DNA of 64,000 nucleotides. It comes from Sycobia sp. Sy_11. Taxonomy: Eukaryota; Arthropoda; Insecta; Hymenoptera; Epichrysomallidae. Positions 38,115 to 50,847 of the stretch are shown one piece after another. The notes under the pieces are model-generated. The model was not told the origin of the DNA, did not search any database, and saw only the letters and a program-made list of their open reading frames with translations. Numbering within the stretch: position 1 is the stretch's first letter; each line of letters starts with the position of its first letter. A program made the translations under genes and the position numbers. The stretch lies in NCBI GenBank assembly GCA_018907035.1, contig JACCIC010000002.1:2113001-2177000 (forward strand), written 5' to 3'.

Positions 38115-41100
38115 CATCTTCATAAACAATGTGTGGTAACAAAAATAGAATTCCTAATTTTGAATAATCTTATAAAGTTATGAAAAATAAATTGCATCAA
38201 TCCCTCAAGGGAATGAAATTTCAATATCGATTTTAAGTTACTTTTAGAAGTGAACTTTTATAACATAAATACTTTCCGAACCTTGCAAATTAAACATTAT
38301 TAATAAAAATATACATATATAAAAAAATACGCTCAATCCCTATTATCTCCTGGTGAATTAATGACATTAAAGCTTTGCTTGTCTTTTCCCTACGTCACTC
38401 ATCCTAAAATAATGCATTATCAAACTTTCAAGTGGTTTTGTTATCCGACATATTATTCATTATAGAACGTAATACGTTATCATTTTACAAAATATATTAT
38501 AAAGTGTAAAATTTAAATAATCGAGTTTATGAAAGCTTGTATACGTAATCTAATATATTGACATAGCGTATAGTTAAAGTTTAACATTTAATTATGAATA
38601 TAGTATACGGCAATAAAGCGCAAGAAATTAAGTCGTATTCATACGTTAACAAAATACCCGGTACCGGTCAGACTTCCAAAGTCTCTTTAATCGATAATGA
38701 ACTGGAGCGTTATAAAACATGTTATGCATAGTGCAACGATTATACTCTCGAAAAAAAGGCATTAATTCTGCTTGGATTATCTCTTGGGTAGGGGAGAATA
38801 ACGCGAATCTAAAAAAAAAAAAGAAGGTGAGGCAGTTCTGCGTAAACCAAGTATAGTACGGAACATAGTGTCCATACGGATTAATAAAAAACAACAGCCA
38901 GCAAATTAAAGCTTTAGATAAGTTAAGCGTAATTTTCATTGTTGTTAGTCTTGCCCTAGGATTGCTATTTATGATGTCCCTGGCAAGAATAATAGTACGT
39001 ATTTGAATACACATATATTTAGATCAGTTTAGACTGATGGTTTTTTTTAGTTCGTGACATATTTTACTCCCGAGCGAAACCAGACAGTAGAGTATCAAAA
39101 GAGCTAAAAATCAGCTTTCGCATTGTTGGCGTCGAATAAATATTATTTCATGCCGCACAAGAAGCATCACAAAATTATAAGAAATTTTAATATTTCTGAT
39201 AATAACTATTTTTACTGATGTTCAAAATTAGTCCGCACGAGGATCAATATATGTTTGCATGGGTTTGAGAGAAATTTTCGAAACACTTGTTCCACTCGGT
39301 CTTCGGATAATTCGAATGCATTAACCACTTTTTTTTCATGTTAAAAATAGACGAGCACATTATTTATTTTTAACGTAATGAAACAATAAAGCCATTCGTT
39401 GTCAAATAAAAACTGTTACGTTGGATAGCCCATCAATTTGATGTTTTCACCGATCAAAAATTCCTTCCCTTCAACGAAAGCGTAAGAGCTCCCATTGTCA
39501 GGATCAAGAATGTTTTGAAACGTGCACTACTTCCAATTTCTCCGCAAATTTCTGCCACCGAAACGTTTATGCGCCATTGGGAAATAACCGTTTTACCCTT
39601 TTTTTTTTTAACACCGCTGCCGTCACGTGATCGTTACCATCGAACAGACAGGCGGCCATTTGCCGCGCCGTGCTTTTTTCGCGTAACCAGGCTTTGCATG
39701 GAATTGGACTAGTTTATTAAAAAATTCGTTCGGTCGATTTTTGCATTGTTTTAGATTTGTATATGTTCCATATCCAGGATTCATAGCCTGCGTTAGTTTT
39801 GACCTTGAACGTCTTAAAGACGTTTCGATAGACCAAACATGAGCCAGCTATCGAACTTACGTCAAACAATTTTGACAATAGACTATTTGTAACAAGGTTA
39901 TTTAAACGTTGTTGTAATGAACATGTGCAATAGTATACCAAAAATCAATGTCAAATCGAGTATTTATACGTTGCTTCCAGTCCATTGCATTAAGTAACTA
40001 TCCAGATGAAAGGATTATTTCAATTTCCATCTCTCCAGTTATAAACTTAGATCGTTGGAAAGACAATGGGTGTAATATTAGTTTTTAATAAATATATTTC
40101 GACGAAACAATTGTACAAGCGTATAATAAAAGCATACAATTGCAGAAAAGCAAAAGAAAGAACTGATATATATCAATCGAATTATTTTATATCCTTAAAA
40201 AATGGAGCTTTAGGTTAACAAATATTGTCTTGTTTGCTCTCTTTCTCAATTCCTATCCAGATTTAATTATTATCCCTTTCACAAATCTGTGGCTTTTTGT
40301 TATGGATTCCTATTCGTCCGTGTAGTGAACATTTGCTATAATTGAACAAATTTCAATTATAACAGTTTTTCAGATTGCTAGTTAGAATGATGCTTCATTC
40401 TTGCATAAAGACGTTGACGCACACATTCTGTTTGGACAAAAATCCACGTCGCAATTCATATATACATAGTCTATTCTTGATATCGGTAGTGCATTCACAT
40501 AGTTTAATTAAGATATGTGGCGATCTATAGTCAAAAACTGTTTTAGGTTCATGGTAAAAAATGCTAATTTATTGATATAAAACTCGCATAGACCTTTTTC
40601 TATTTGTTTTCATCGGAAAATTGTTAAGATTGAATTGCCTTCGCTATTTACAAAATTTTCCATTGTTTTTAACTTTTTCCAAACTTTTTGTAACTACCAA
40701 CATTTTTCTCTTATTTACAAACCTACCCTTCTATGGATATTGCCTCATTCCGTCAAACTGTAGATTCTGTTTTGCACTAATAAAATTATATTATTATTAT
40801 TCATTGAAAAATTACGTTGATTATGCTCCTAAAATGAATTTAATTATTTATACGCACTTAAATTTATATAAAAATTTCCAATACATAAAAGAATGTACAA
40901 ACTTATTCTGATCTCTGTAGTAACGAAATAAAATTTTTAAGAATGCTTCTGTGAATAAATGTCAAAAAACTGATTTTTTTTAAAGCCTCTCCTTCTTTTA
41001 ATAAACTAAAATTTATTCCCACATGTACTACGCTAACTTGATATGACTAAAATCCGACCGCAAACACTCCCCTTGCCAGCTAAATCCATATAACCAATAA

Positions 41101-41200
41101 CCTATATAAACCATTTTCTGATCAAAATAAATAGAATCAAAACGTCCATTGGCGCATGAAAAAGGCAAGGCTTTTCTTTATTATTATATTTTATTCATTT
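37500..41200. other. AT-rich, unassigned
   Basis: No features recognised beyond one (TA)n tract. Frames of up to 122 codons in this region look like chance. Confidence 0.5.
38072..38110. repeat. (TA)n microsatellite
   Basis: About 19 units. Confidence 0.97.
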
Positions 41201-41366
41201 TATGAGCCTGCGAGCAATTGGCACTCCGATGACTGTACAACTCCCCTGGTCGGCGTTTTCAGAGCCGCAGAAATATCTAAATGTAAATAGCAACCCTGGT
41301 ACTTTTATTATACGGTACACCTGCATCGCATGTACTACATCCTCCAGATTTTCATGCCGCGCGCGC

Positions 41367-41412
<46 letters not shown>
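41367..41412. repeat. (TA)n microsatellite
   Basis: About 22 units following a short (CG)n run. Confidence 0.97.
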
Positions 41413-41415
<3 letters not shown>

Positions 41416-42094
41416 GGAAAAATTTCCAAGTCACGCGATTCTTTCTCCCCGCTCTATCGATTTCATCCCGTCGGCGTGTGCGAGGCACTTTTCCCTTTCT
41501 TGCGCCCCCCCTCCCCCTCTCGCTGTCCGGCGGTCCGAGAAATTTCCATCCCCTGTCCTCCCTCTCCGCCCTGGCTCGACGCTCCACGCGCATTACGCAC
41601 GAAACAATCCTTATTACCTTCGACCGCACAACCTCAATGTGTGTGTGTGTATATATATATATATATCACAGGCGCATCTAGTATATCTGATTCAGCCCTC
41701 TGCTTGTACTTGGGCCGTTTATACACGCAAGAAGCGCAATAACCCCGTGCTATGTATCGGCAAATCCAACGAAGTTTACTATGTACGTTAAAAAAAAAAA
41801 AAATCAAATCATTGGCAGGATAAAATATCACTTTTTTTATAATCCAAATAGCGTCGTCAGAAATAGACTAATACATTAGAACAGATTGAAACAATTAGAG
41901 TTACTGGATAGTTGAATAAAAAGAATGCGAAGGTGTTGATTGCAAGTGAATCGAGCAATTTATTTACTTTTTCGTTATAAATGTAATTATGACTTTTTTC
42001 ATCGTGCGTAAATTGAATTGGGCTAAAAACGCAAAAAAAAAAATTATTGCTCACAAAAAAGCGCCACATTTCATTTTAAAATAAAAAACTAGGG

Positions 42095-42296
42095 ATGTTT
42101 TTTCTGAGTGTATTCTTAAAATATTATAAGTGGCACATTCAGAAATCGATAAAAATGAGAAATTCAGCCATGTTACTAAAACAATGCTCTAATTTTTTAG
42201 AAAGACCGAGCAGTCTGTCAAAGAATCGCAAAGCTGTCAAATTAAGATACGTTAAATGCGACAGGGAAATTCGTCATATTTTATCATTTTCTCGTG
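42095..42296 (+). CDS. Unrecognised small reading frame, possible 5' exon
   Basis: An ATG opens a 73-codon frame (to 42316) starting MFFLSVFLKYYK, lysine- and serine-rich, not low-complexity. Near its end TCGTG is followed by GTAACA (donor-like at 42297). If spliced there it ends in phase 1, which fits the 2-nt lead of the candidate terminal exon at 44013. Both the frame and the link are speculative. Confidence 0.14.
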
Positions 42297-42359
42297 GTAA
42301 CATAGCAGAATCCTGAAAATGAACTCATGGATGGTTTGCCAAAAACGTGATTTCAATGA

Positions 42360-43340
42360 GCTAATCGCGTCGAATGCCCAAGTGACGCTGTATTTGTCCG
42401 TATAGTTTTTCAGGAACTGTGTATGCGTTTTCGTACCCGAGCGAGCCTGACGCGGTCTCGAACGGCGAGCGGCTATTTAAGGGCGCGGCCGACGTTACAG
42501 CCGTCTTAAATACGCGTAATTGAGCGAGAAAAAGTGCCCTTTCGTAAGATATTTGCCTCTTCAAAATTATATAGAACAACGCTCCACGCTTTATTACGCT
42601 TAAAAGTAGATTTTTCAAAAAAATAATCTAAGGCGTCTCGGTAGAAAAAGCAGGTCCCTCGCTTCCTCGTCGCGCTGATAATTAAAATCCACGGAGAGCT
42701 TGGCGAGCGGGCTTGCGCCGAGCTGAAACTTTTAAATATGAAAGGGACAGTTCGAACAAAAACAAAAAAAAAAAAAAAAACCCCAACCGAGAGATAAAGA
42801 AAAACACGTTTTAGAAGCGCGAGCGAAAAGGGGAGGAAAAAGCGCCCTCGAAATAATATCCATGGAAACGCACCGCCGATGGTAAATATAACGAACTTTC
42901 TTGTTTTGCAAAATGTCTGAAAGGGTCGCCCCAACCCCCTCCGCCCGACCTCCCACCCCTCTCTACTGCATTGATACGCGGGAAAGCGCGCGGACGCTGT
43001 CGTTGTCGAAGGCTCGTTGTAAAAGTAGGCGTGCGGGTTTTTTTTTTTTTATACGTCTCGTTTTTTGCCCGCAAGTAATAGACCGGGGAGCGCAGTAATT
43101 GCGCTCAGAATTGCGGGGGGGGGAAGGGCAAATTTACACGCGGAGGTTCGTAAATTGTTGCCGAGCGCGAGGACAGGCAGCGGAGGGCAGAGAGGGAGAG
43201 TCGAGGATGATTTTACGATTATCGAGCGGGGGCGGGGGCGGGAGGGCTGAGGGAACGGTTGGAATGGAAATCGATTGTATTAGACTCAAGGCATTGATTG
43301 TGATTTCTAGGGGAGGAGCGAGGAGGGACGAATTGTTTAA
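42360..43340. other. GC-rich patch
   Basis: CpG-rich sequence with an A-run at 42763-42780. It lies within the putative intron between the plus-strand candidates at 42095 and 44013. Confidence 0.35.
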
Positions 43341-44012
43341 CGTAAAAATTTACAATGAAACCATTTAATCTTATATTCACGCAAACCAATCAGGTTAGAT
43401 GTTCGAAACTTTTGAACGATCGATTTTTTATTTTTATTTATTTATTAATATTTTTTTCTTTTTGTACAATGTCTTTCCGTCCTCAAGAATATCGATTTAA
43501 AGTTGTAAAGTAAACTTCAAAGCGCCCCCCCCCCGTGAAAGCCGAAGCTCGCGAGAGTGTAAAAGCTTCAAAAACACGTTTGTTAAAAAATTGGATTTCA
43601 ATTAACCGCCGCGATTCGGGTCTTTTGAATATTTAGTTCCTCCGCCTCGATGGCACAAATCCGTCCAAGACGAGATATTTACAAAAGGTTGTAATTATAA
43701 TTTTTAGAAATTTTTAACCAGCTTCTGTTGTTATTCGGTGCATGCACTTCGTCATGAAATAACCTTTCAGGATTTTCGTTTAATTAAATTTTTCATTTGC
43801 TAAACTAACCTATTTTCAATGAATAAGATATATTTGTATCGATGAAATAAGTTTCCATTGAAATTTAAATTACTATTGATTATTTTAAGTTTCCATCTTG
43901 CGTGGCTCGTCATTATTTATTATAAAAACCTTCTGCGACTGAAATCTTAAAAGATTTTCATTACTCAACTATTGAACAATACAACGTTTAGTTTTGTTTA
44001 AAAAACTTTCAG

Positions 44013-44260
44013 ACAAACCAAAATATTTGAACAATAAGCTGCCGAATATCTCACAGCTTTCGTCTTTCCGAGAGCAAATAGAGCTTTCTATTTTTGTCAA
44101 TGCAGACGGCATCCGACCGACCTTGGAAATTACGTGCAATGGAAAGATCCAATCTAAAGTAACGACCTTGCAGTTTCTAAAAGCAGTTCGAAAAAAAGGT
44201 TTTCTTGGACATAGAAACTTTGAAAAACAGACTCGGTTGAAAAATCTGCTTCAACAGTAA
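44013..44260 (+). CDS. Candidate 3' coding exon, unrecognised product
   Basis: The pyrimidine-rich TTTGTTTAAAAAACTTTCAG precedes an open stretch of 81 codons ending at a TAA (44258-44260). The peptide is not low-complexity (for example SIFVNADGIRPTLEITCNGK, and KAVRKKGFLGHRNFEKQ) and uses ordinary codons, unlike the repeat-derived frames elsewhere. The stretch lacks an ATG, which fits an internal or last exon rather than a complete gene. AATAAA occurs at 44527-44532. The open frame extends left only to about 43976. No family is recognised. Confidence 0.28.
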
Positions 44261-44529
44261 CAATTCTGGAACTGTCACAGCCAGCTCGAAATCTCGTGAC
44301 ACAAATTCCAATTCAATAACCCCGCCATTGGACATTTAAATATTAAATTATAGCGACATTTAAATTTAATAATAGTCATCGTAAATTATGAAAAATTATT
44401 CGAAATTATCTTGACGAACAATTAACTGGAAATTTCTGCCGATAGTTGGCTGCGATATTGCATATATTACATTGACTTTTTTGTTAATTTATTATCACGT
44501 TTTTATCGTAACTAACTCACTTAATTAAT

Positions 44530-47500
44530 AAATGCCGTAACGTTTATCCTGTTAGCAAATACTGAGTTATACTGTATATTTTTAATGTTATTTTTAATAC
44601 TGCAAACTATGATTTAGGCGGTATAAATTGTATCAAAAGTTTACACGCAACATCTTCCAAAAGTTTGACTTGAAAACTTAAATTAACTTAGCCTATTTAA
44701 AGTTCGAATGATAATAATCCATGTTTTCGTCCCGCTGCATTAGACCTTTAAGTATTCTTCCGAGATGATTTTATATTTTTCATTCAACTTCTATTTCCGA
44801 AAGAAATCTGGATCTATTTAATATTTCGTTTCACTATCACATATTTACAGTGGCATAATTTATATTCTAAACTCTTATAGAAAGTCTATCGGTGCATTTT
44901 TCATTTTTACTATTACGATAACGAGGCGAGATTTCATTGTATCATTGCCATAAAAATTTCGGTGCCTATCTCGCGCGCGTAAACGGTCGTTTCTTGGATT
45001 GTAAGACGAGTTCATGCGACCGTGAAGCCAACGCCGCAGCATAATTAACCTCTGATACAAGGAGAATCCGACTCGAGTTTCAAATCAGTCGAGGTGCAAG
45101 TCTTTGCTCTCCTCTCGGATTTTAGCTTTATTGGTATTTTTAAATTAAACCAGAATCGTTCGACAGGTGGGTAGAAACAAGTGCGAGCGTTTAATTCGCG
45201 CTATAACTCATCGAATCCAATTATTGTGGATAAATTATTCATTGGATCTTTCACTTGTCCAGTTTATGGCACTTTTGCAATAACTAATAATAGTCTTGGC
45301 TCTACTTCTTTATGCGGCATAGGTCTCTGTCTAAGGCGCAGTTGTTTTATTTTTAAACATGCATAATACACACGCTATCTATATATGCTAATTTCGTATG
45401 ACTATGTGCACATAGTTATATTTATCATCGTTCATTGTTATTCATCGGTCGATGAGAATCCGACACTGTCTTTGGAAAAACTAAGCAGTTCTCGGTGTCG
45501 ATTAAAAAAAAAAAAAAAAAAGTTAGCCAAGCAAGCTATATTCGAGTAAATTTTTAGTCCATCCCATTAACCGAGAGTGCAATAATGCAGCAAGAAAAAA
45601 ATTCTCACATAAACTGACAAAATTACAGATTCGCAATCTACGAATTCGTATTTTTCGCTTAAACAATTTTCTGCGCAAACAGTTTTTTGATAAGTTAATT
45701 AATATATTTGGAGCTAAGCCGAGATTGGCAGGATGCTTGTACCATGATAGAGATATATATATACGTGCGAGAAACGAAAACATTAAATATATGGACATAA
45801 GCATAAATCGTTAAAATTCACAATTTTCTTCATGCCACGCTTGGCATCCCGTACGCAAAACTCACGTGCGACAGTCAATAATCCCTTGGCCCTCGCGCGC
45901 ACTTCGCGATGCATTTCGTACGCATTTCGTCAACATTTTCTGACTTCGCTATGGTTCTACCGTCGAGGTCGAAACGCGAAGGAGGCCCCGCTCGGCCGTC
46001 GCGCGATCGCTTGCTTCCTAAGAGAAATCCAAGCGAACCAACGCGTGGGATCGACGAGGGCTGGCGCAAAGCGTCCGAGGCATTCGGCGGCCGGCTCTTC
46101 TCTGGTTTTTTCCGTCTTTCTTTATTTCATCCTGTCTCTGGAAGAGCGACGCGTTCTAGACCGCGAAAGATCGTCGAAGGCCAATACGACCGGGAGGAGC
46201 GGTATAATGGCCATTTGTCGATGCGAAGCGCCGAAAGCGCGAGCACGTAATTTAAGTTGCTCGTCACGCTCGTTATTCAAAGCCCGTAATTATAAAAAAA
46301 GCTGCTCAATGGTTACGTGTGTAATTCGAGCTCGCCCATTGACGAGAGAACGTCAATAATAACGGGATAGAGCATCGAGGCTGATACAAAGCCATTATGT
46401 GCCGTCTACCTTTTCAACCGTTAAAGGCTTATTTTCATCTGTGCATTTCTATGAGTTTACATCATCTTGGGTAATAATTCGCAGTAATAATTCGAAAATT
46501 TTTATTATCGTTGAGAAATTTCGAGGGGAAGATGGGAAGTGCTTTGTTGTCTTTTACTTTTTCTGTTAAGCGGGTAAAAAAGTCTCGTTAAATTTTAAAC
46601 TCCTTTGAGAGCATTATCGATAACTGATTATATCGAATTCCGATTCTCGGTCTACCAGAAATAGAAATGAATTTATAAAGAAATATTAATAAAATATGAA
46701 AGGTCGGATGGGAAATTACGTTTCAAATTATTTGCGTGGATATGTTTACAAAGAAAGGGTAATTTAGACTGTAATTTTTCCAATTTCGTCCTTTTATCCA
46801 GTTCACAATTCTACCTCGATATACAAAATGACTTTCGTCTTTTTGCAATCTATAAACAAAGAATTTTTTTTTTTTATGTTATTTAACGTCGCTCTATTTA
46901 TGCTTCCAAATATCGGTGCTAATCAGCGACGGAGGATTACGATGTATAAACAAACAATAAAGACAAAAACAGGAGGGAAAAAATGATGATTACGAATGAA
47001 AAGCTGAAATTTGCATTGTTTCAAGCAAATAAAGTTTTCTCGCGAATAAAATAAAAAAATTAATTTGGAATTTTTTTAACGTTTCCAAATTCTCTTCTAA
47101 TCAGAAATTTCGATCGATGCGTTTAATTGCTTTGTGTAGCATAAAAATTTATCATACAGCATCAAATTTTAATAAAAATTAATGAACATTTTTAATGGGA
47201 TAAAAATGGCAAATTGAAAAATATCATACAGATCTGTGCCTGTCTCTACAAGTGTAAAATTCGAAAAATTGGCCACGTTTTTTTATACAGATTAATTTAA
47301 CATTTCTTTTTTTTTTTTTGTTATCATTTTATTTGCCATTAAAACGAAAATTCAAAATTGCCGTCGGAATTGCTCATAAATACGCGCGATATACGGTGGA
47401 TGCGATACATCTCTTTTATAGTTTGCAAATTTCACGTCGCGAACAAATTTTCCCCCCCGGGACTTGAAAATCAGTATATATTTCATTTATTGAAAACTGT

Positions 47501-47700
47501 AAATTTAACTTGTCGCAAAGCGCAAAGGAGTGAAAGTCCTAGCGTAACGTCCTTCCTCGCATGTAATGCAACGATCGACATCTGATTATTTACATTTTGT
47601 CGTTGAATAATTGTATAAATTTTGCTCTGCGGCGATATACTTCTGAAACTGTACAATAAACATATGGACAATTTCTCGGGGCGTTTCAGTGATAAATTGA
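44530..47700. other. AT-rich with one GC-rich patch (45830-46370)
   Basis: The patch has overlapping frames of 175 and 113 codons on the plus strand and one on the minus strand. None is recognised, and their mutual overlap suggests composition rather than coding. Confidence 0.4.
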
Positions 47701-48251
47701 TGGGACAAGAATGTTTGAGACACGATCGTATAGCAGAGAAAAGTCCAACCCCGCCCCCGCCCCTCTCCTCGCCCCCGTCAACAAGATAGTTCTGCTATAA
47801 TACTATTCGGAGCACAGTAAAGCAGTTTTACTAACGTTGCCTGGCGCGAGGGAAAACTAATTTACAACAAAGTAGGCCCCCCCTCTCCCTCTCTCTCTCT
47901 CTCTCACTCACACACACATACACACGTACTGTCTCAGTCTAGTTTAATATTTGAGACACGCCTTCAAATAAACCGGGCGGTACACGCAGACAGTCGCATG
48001 TACACGTACGCGCTCGGTGAAAGAGAGAAAACGGAGAGAAATTCGAGTACAAAGCTCTTCGAACCTCTATCCCCTCTCCCGCCCCTTAACTCTCCGCTCA
48101 CCGGAGCCCGGCGATACTTAAACTTACGCCGCACTAACCCCGAAATCGCTGCTGCCGCCGAAACCCGGTGGGTTCGCGAATACTCCACCGCCCCCCCCCC
48201 CGCACCACCTGCCCGCGCCACACTGCATCACCCAACCCATCGTGTTTCCTC

Positions 48252-48252
<1 letters not shown>

Positions 48253-48298
<46 letters not shown>
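48253..48298. repeat. (TA)n microsatellite
   Basis: About 22 units followed by a (TCC)n stretch. Confidence 0.97.
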
Positions 48299-48299
<1 letters not shown>

Positions 48300-48604
48300 A
48301 GTCCTCCTCCTCCTCCTCTTCCTCCTGCTCTCGCTCCCGCTGCGTGCCCCCCCCCCTCCCTTCGAGGAGCCGGAAAATTCCGGAGCTCGCGCCCGAGACC
48401 GGAGCTCGTCGCGTTATTCCGAGTATACGATTAGGTGGCGGGGGGGGGGGCATGTGGAATTCGGCACGAAAAATTAATCGGGGAATGGACGTTCTTCGGT
48501 GGGGGGGAAGGGGAGGTAAGTTCGAATTTGAGTACATGTTCATTATGATAATCGGGTTGTGTGTAGCGCGTTCTCGCGGAATGCGTTTATGCGCCTGTGT
48601 ATAT

Positions 48605-48610
<6 letters not shown>

Positions 48611-48659
<49 letters not shown>
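48611..48659. repeat. (TA)n microsatellite
   Basis: About 24 units. Confidence 0.97.
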
Positions 48660-48662
<3 letters not shown>

Positions 48663-48729
48663 TAGATTAATTAATTTTAATCGTCCGAGTTGAGATCCAA
48701 TCAAGCACCTTCCCCATTAATATTATATC

Positions 48730-48732
<3 letters not shown>

Positions 48733-48780
<48 letters not shown>
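48733..48780. repeat. (TA)n microsatellite
   Basis: About 24 units, 73 bp from the preceding tract. Confidence 0.97.
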
Positions 48781-48782
<2 letters not shown>

Positions 48783-50210
48783 ACATGGTTATTTGGGCGG
48801 TCAATCACGACTTGACGATAATACAGTATAATGAAAATAATTTAATTCTCGTTGCGAGTACTTCGTTACGCATTATTAGGGGCAAGGGAAGGGGGAGTTA
48901 TGATATTAACGAAGGAACTTACCGGCACTGCAAGTAATTATTTAAATGGGTAGAGGAGGAACAAGGACTGTGATTCTTCAATGGGTCGGAGGGGATGTAA
49001 GTTTTTAATTGGAAGGGTAGCGTAAGAAAAACTTTCTGTTAGCGCAGCTCTACGCCGTTCTCTAGCCAATTATGGAAAATTTGGAGTTTCCACTTAAAAA
49101 TTTTTTTGTTTTCTCGTTTTTTTTTTTTTTGTTTATTCATGGTTATACACAAACAGTTTTACAGTGTAAGTAGGCGTAATATAGGAGCTGTCTATATTTT
49201 GGAATAAATGGCAATTCGGTTCCATGAGCCAATATTTTTCTTTTGAACTCAACCTAGTAACTTCTAGATTAAGGATGCATCATTGGTTTTTGATTGAAAA
49301 AGAAGGGAATCATAAGCAAAGTCAAAGATACGAAAAGTGCAGTCAGAAAGAATCAAAATTTGTTAACAAGTTTTTACCAAAGAAAAGTACTCGACCCCGG
49401 AACGGACCAAGAATGAAAAGAAAAAAACGAAGGAACGAACGATTTCGATTCCATCAACAATTCCGATCAAATATTTACGATTGATTGCATTCGATTATGT
49501 GTTCCGTGAAATTTAAGACGTTTTAACTACAGCAAATTTCGCACCGAATTTCATATCCTCTGTTATAATACGAAGTGAGGAGAAGAAATTTCCGGAAACA
49601 ATGTTTTTATTACTCAATCGATCCACGATGCTCCTGCGTAGCAGATAGGACTCGAATCCCAGTACTCGAGTCGAAAAACCGCAATCTGCATCCACGATTT
49701 ATTTTCCTCGACCACCCTTCTCCCCCTCCCCCCTTCATACACCATCTTCATTCATCCGCTAGACCGCTCGATTTAGCCGCAGTGTGCTCGCGCCTATATA
49801 AAAGCGCTGGCCCCCCTTCCTCCCGCCAACGAAAAAAAAAAAAAAAAAACAAAACAAAATAAAAAAGGAAAAAACTTCGCACCCGCGGAATCCCCGATAA
49901 AATCGCGGCGAAATAATGGTTGGTCCACGTATAAAAGCTACGTATTATCCTTTTGTATAAAAACAAAGGGTGTTCCGAAGAAAAGCGAGGTGGGGGTCAT
50001 ACTGCGTATAAAGGTCGAAGGCATAAAGGTGCTTTTCCCCCCTTGCGGTACAAGAAAGTCGAAGAGGAGAGAGGGGCGAGGTGGAGGAAGAAAAAACGTC
50101 AGTGTATATATATATATATGCACGCCCACCTCAAAATCGTTTGCCCTCAGCGGAGAGCACCCTAACCTTAATTGACTGTCTGTCTGACTGTTTCTCTCTT
50201 TCACTCTCTC

Positions 50211-50214
<4 letters not shown>

Positions 50215-50264
<50 letters not shown>
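50215..50264. repeat. (CT)n microsatellite
   Basis: About 24 units, within the proximal intron of the minus-strand gene. Confidence 0.97.
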
Positions 50265-50268
<4 letters not shown>

Positions 50269-50366
50269 TTTTCTATCTACCGCTCGCGTTTTCTCATCGG
50301 TTCCCGACAGTCTTTAAAAAAGCTCCGATTGCTTTTTCGCGAAGAATAGTCCCAGAATCTACTGTT

Positions 50367-50369
<3 letters not shown>

Positions 50370-50409
<40 letters not shown>
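50370..50409. repeat. (TA)n microsatellite
   Basis: About 19 units. Confidence 0.97.
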
Positions 50410-50411
<2 letters not shown>

Positions 50412-50564
50412 GACTCGCTATTTCGTAAGCTCGCGCGGGTAGTTCGCTAGCTGTACTCCCACACATAAATATTTATATATACACGCATAGGTTATATTCG
50501 CACCCGCAAATACATACACATATGCGCGCAGGCGAGCTTGCGACAGAAAAGTCCTTCGACGTTA

Positions 50565-50572
<8 letters not shown>

Positions 50573-50610
<38 letters not shown>
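50573..50610. repeat. (TA)n microsatellite
   Basis: About 19 units, preceded by a short (GT)n, 123 bp inside the intron from the exon 1 donor. Confidence 0.97.
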
Positions 50611-50612
<2 letters not shown>

Positions 50613-50732
50613 TTCTACATAGTTATGTCTCGCACGGGCGCGCGCGCGCCAGCGAAGGCTCCCGTATTTGCGCATATACACTCTGCGAGCACGCACACGA
50701 AAGAACGGAGGCAGCCACACACGGGCTCTTAC

Positions 50733-50804
50733 CTGAGTCTCGCCCGCGCAGAGGGCAGCGACGAGGACGACGAGCAAGAGCCCGAGCGCCCGCGGCGACG
50801 TCAT
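50733..50804 (-). CDS. First coding exon of a secreted or membrane protein (signal peptide exon)
   Basis: The 24 codons read MTSPRALG, then a hydrophobic run LLLVVLVAALCA, then GETQ. This is a textbook signal peptide: short N-region with one arginine, about 12 hydrophobic residues, small residues before a likely cut after CA or CAG. The start has A at -3. The exon ends CAG and is followed by GTAAGAG (intron begins at 50732), a near-consensus donor in phase 0. Upstream lies a (CAG)n tract and a CpG-rich region suited to a promoter. The frame is open upstream of the ATG, but that stretch is low-complexity, so the ATG is preferred. The protein should enter the secretory pathway; its family cannot be named from this exon. 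The remaining exons lie to the left, possibly starting with 5421-5474. Confidence 0.7.
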
Positions 50805-50810
50805 CGTCGT

Positions 50811-50847
50811 GCTGCTGCTGCTGCTGCTGCTGCCGCTGCCGCCGCTG
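50811..50847. repeat. (GCT)n tract in the predicted 5' UTR
   Basis: Seven to eight GCT units grade into GCC/GCT. Read on the minus strand it is (CAG)n ending 6 nt before the start codon of the signal-peptide exon, so it should be in the 5' UTR and is likely length-variable. Confidence 0.85.

Larger units (their letters stand above)
47700..50530. other. Mixed GC-rich and microsatellite sequence
   Basis: C-runs, G-runs, (TCC)n and several (TA)n and (CT)n tracts. Under the long-intron model this is the promoter-proximal intron of the minus-strand gene. Confidence 0.4.

Noticed and set aside
38646..39014. 122-codon minus-strand frame in AT-rich DNA
   Set aside because: Phenylalanine run from an A-tract, no ATG-context or splice support, no recognised motif.
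45832..46359. 175-codon plus-strand frame
   Set aside because: Overlapped by other open frames in a GC-rich patch, with no recognised motif. Composition is the simpler explanation.
48868..49060. Minus-strand donor-like CCG followed by GTAAGTTC near 48917
   Set aside because: The frame upstream has no acceptor and meets a stop within about 40 codons.
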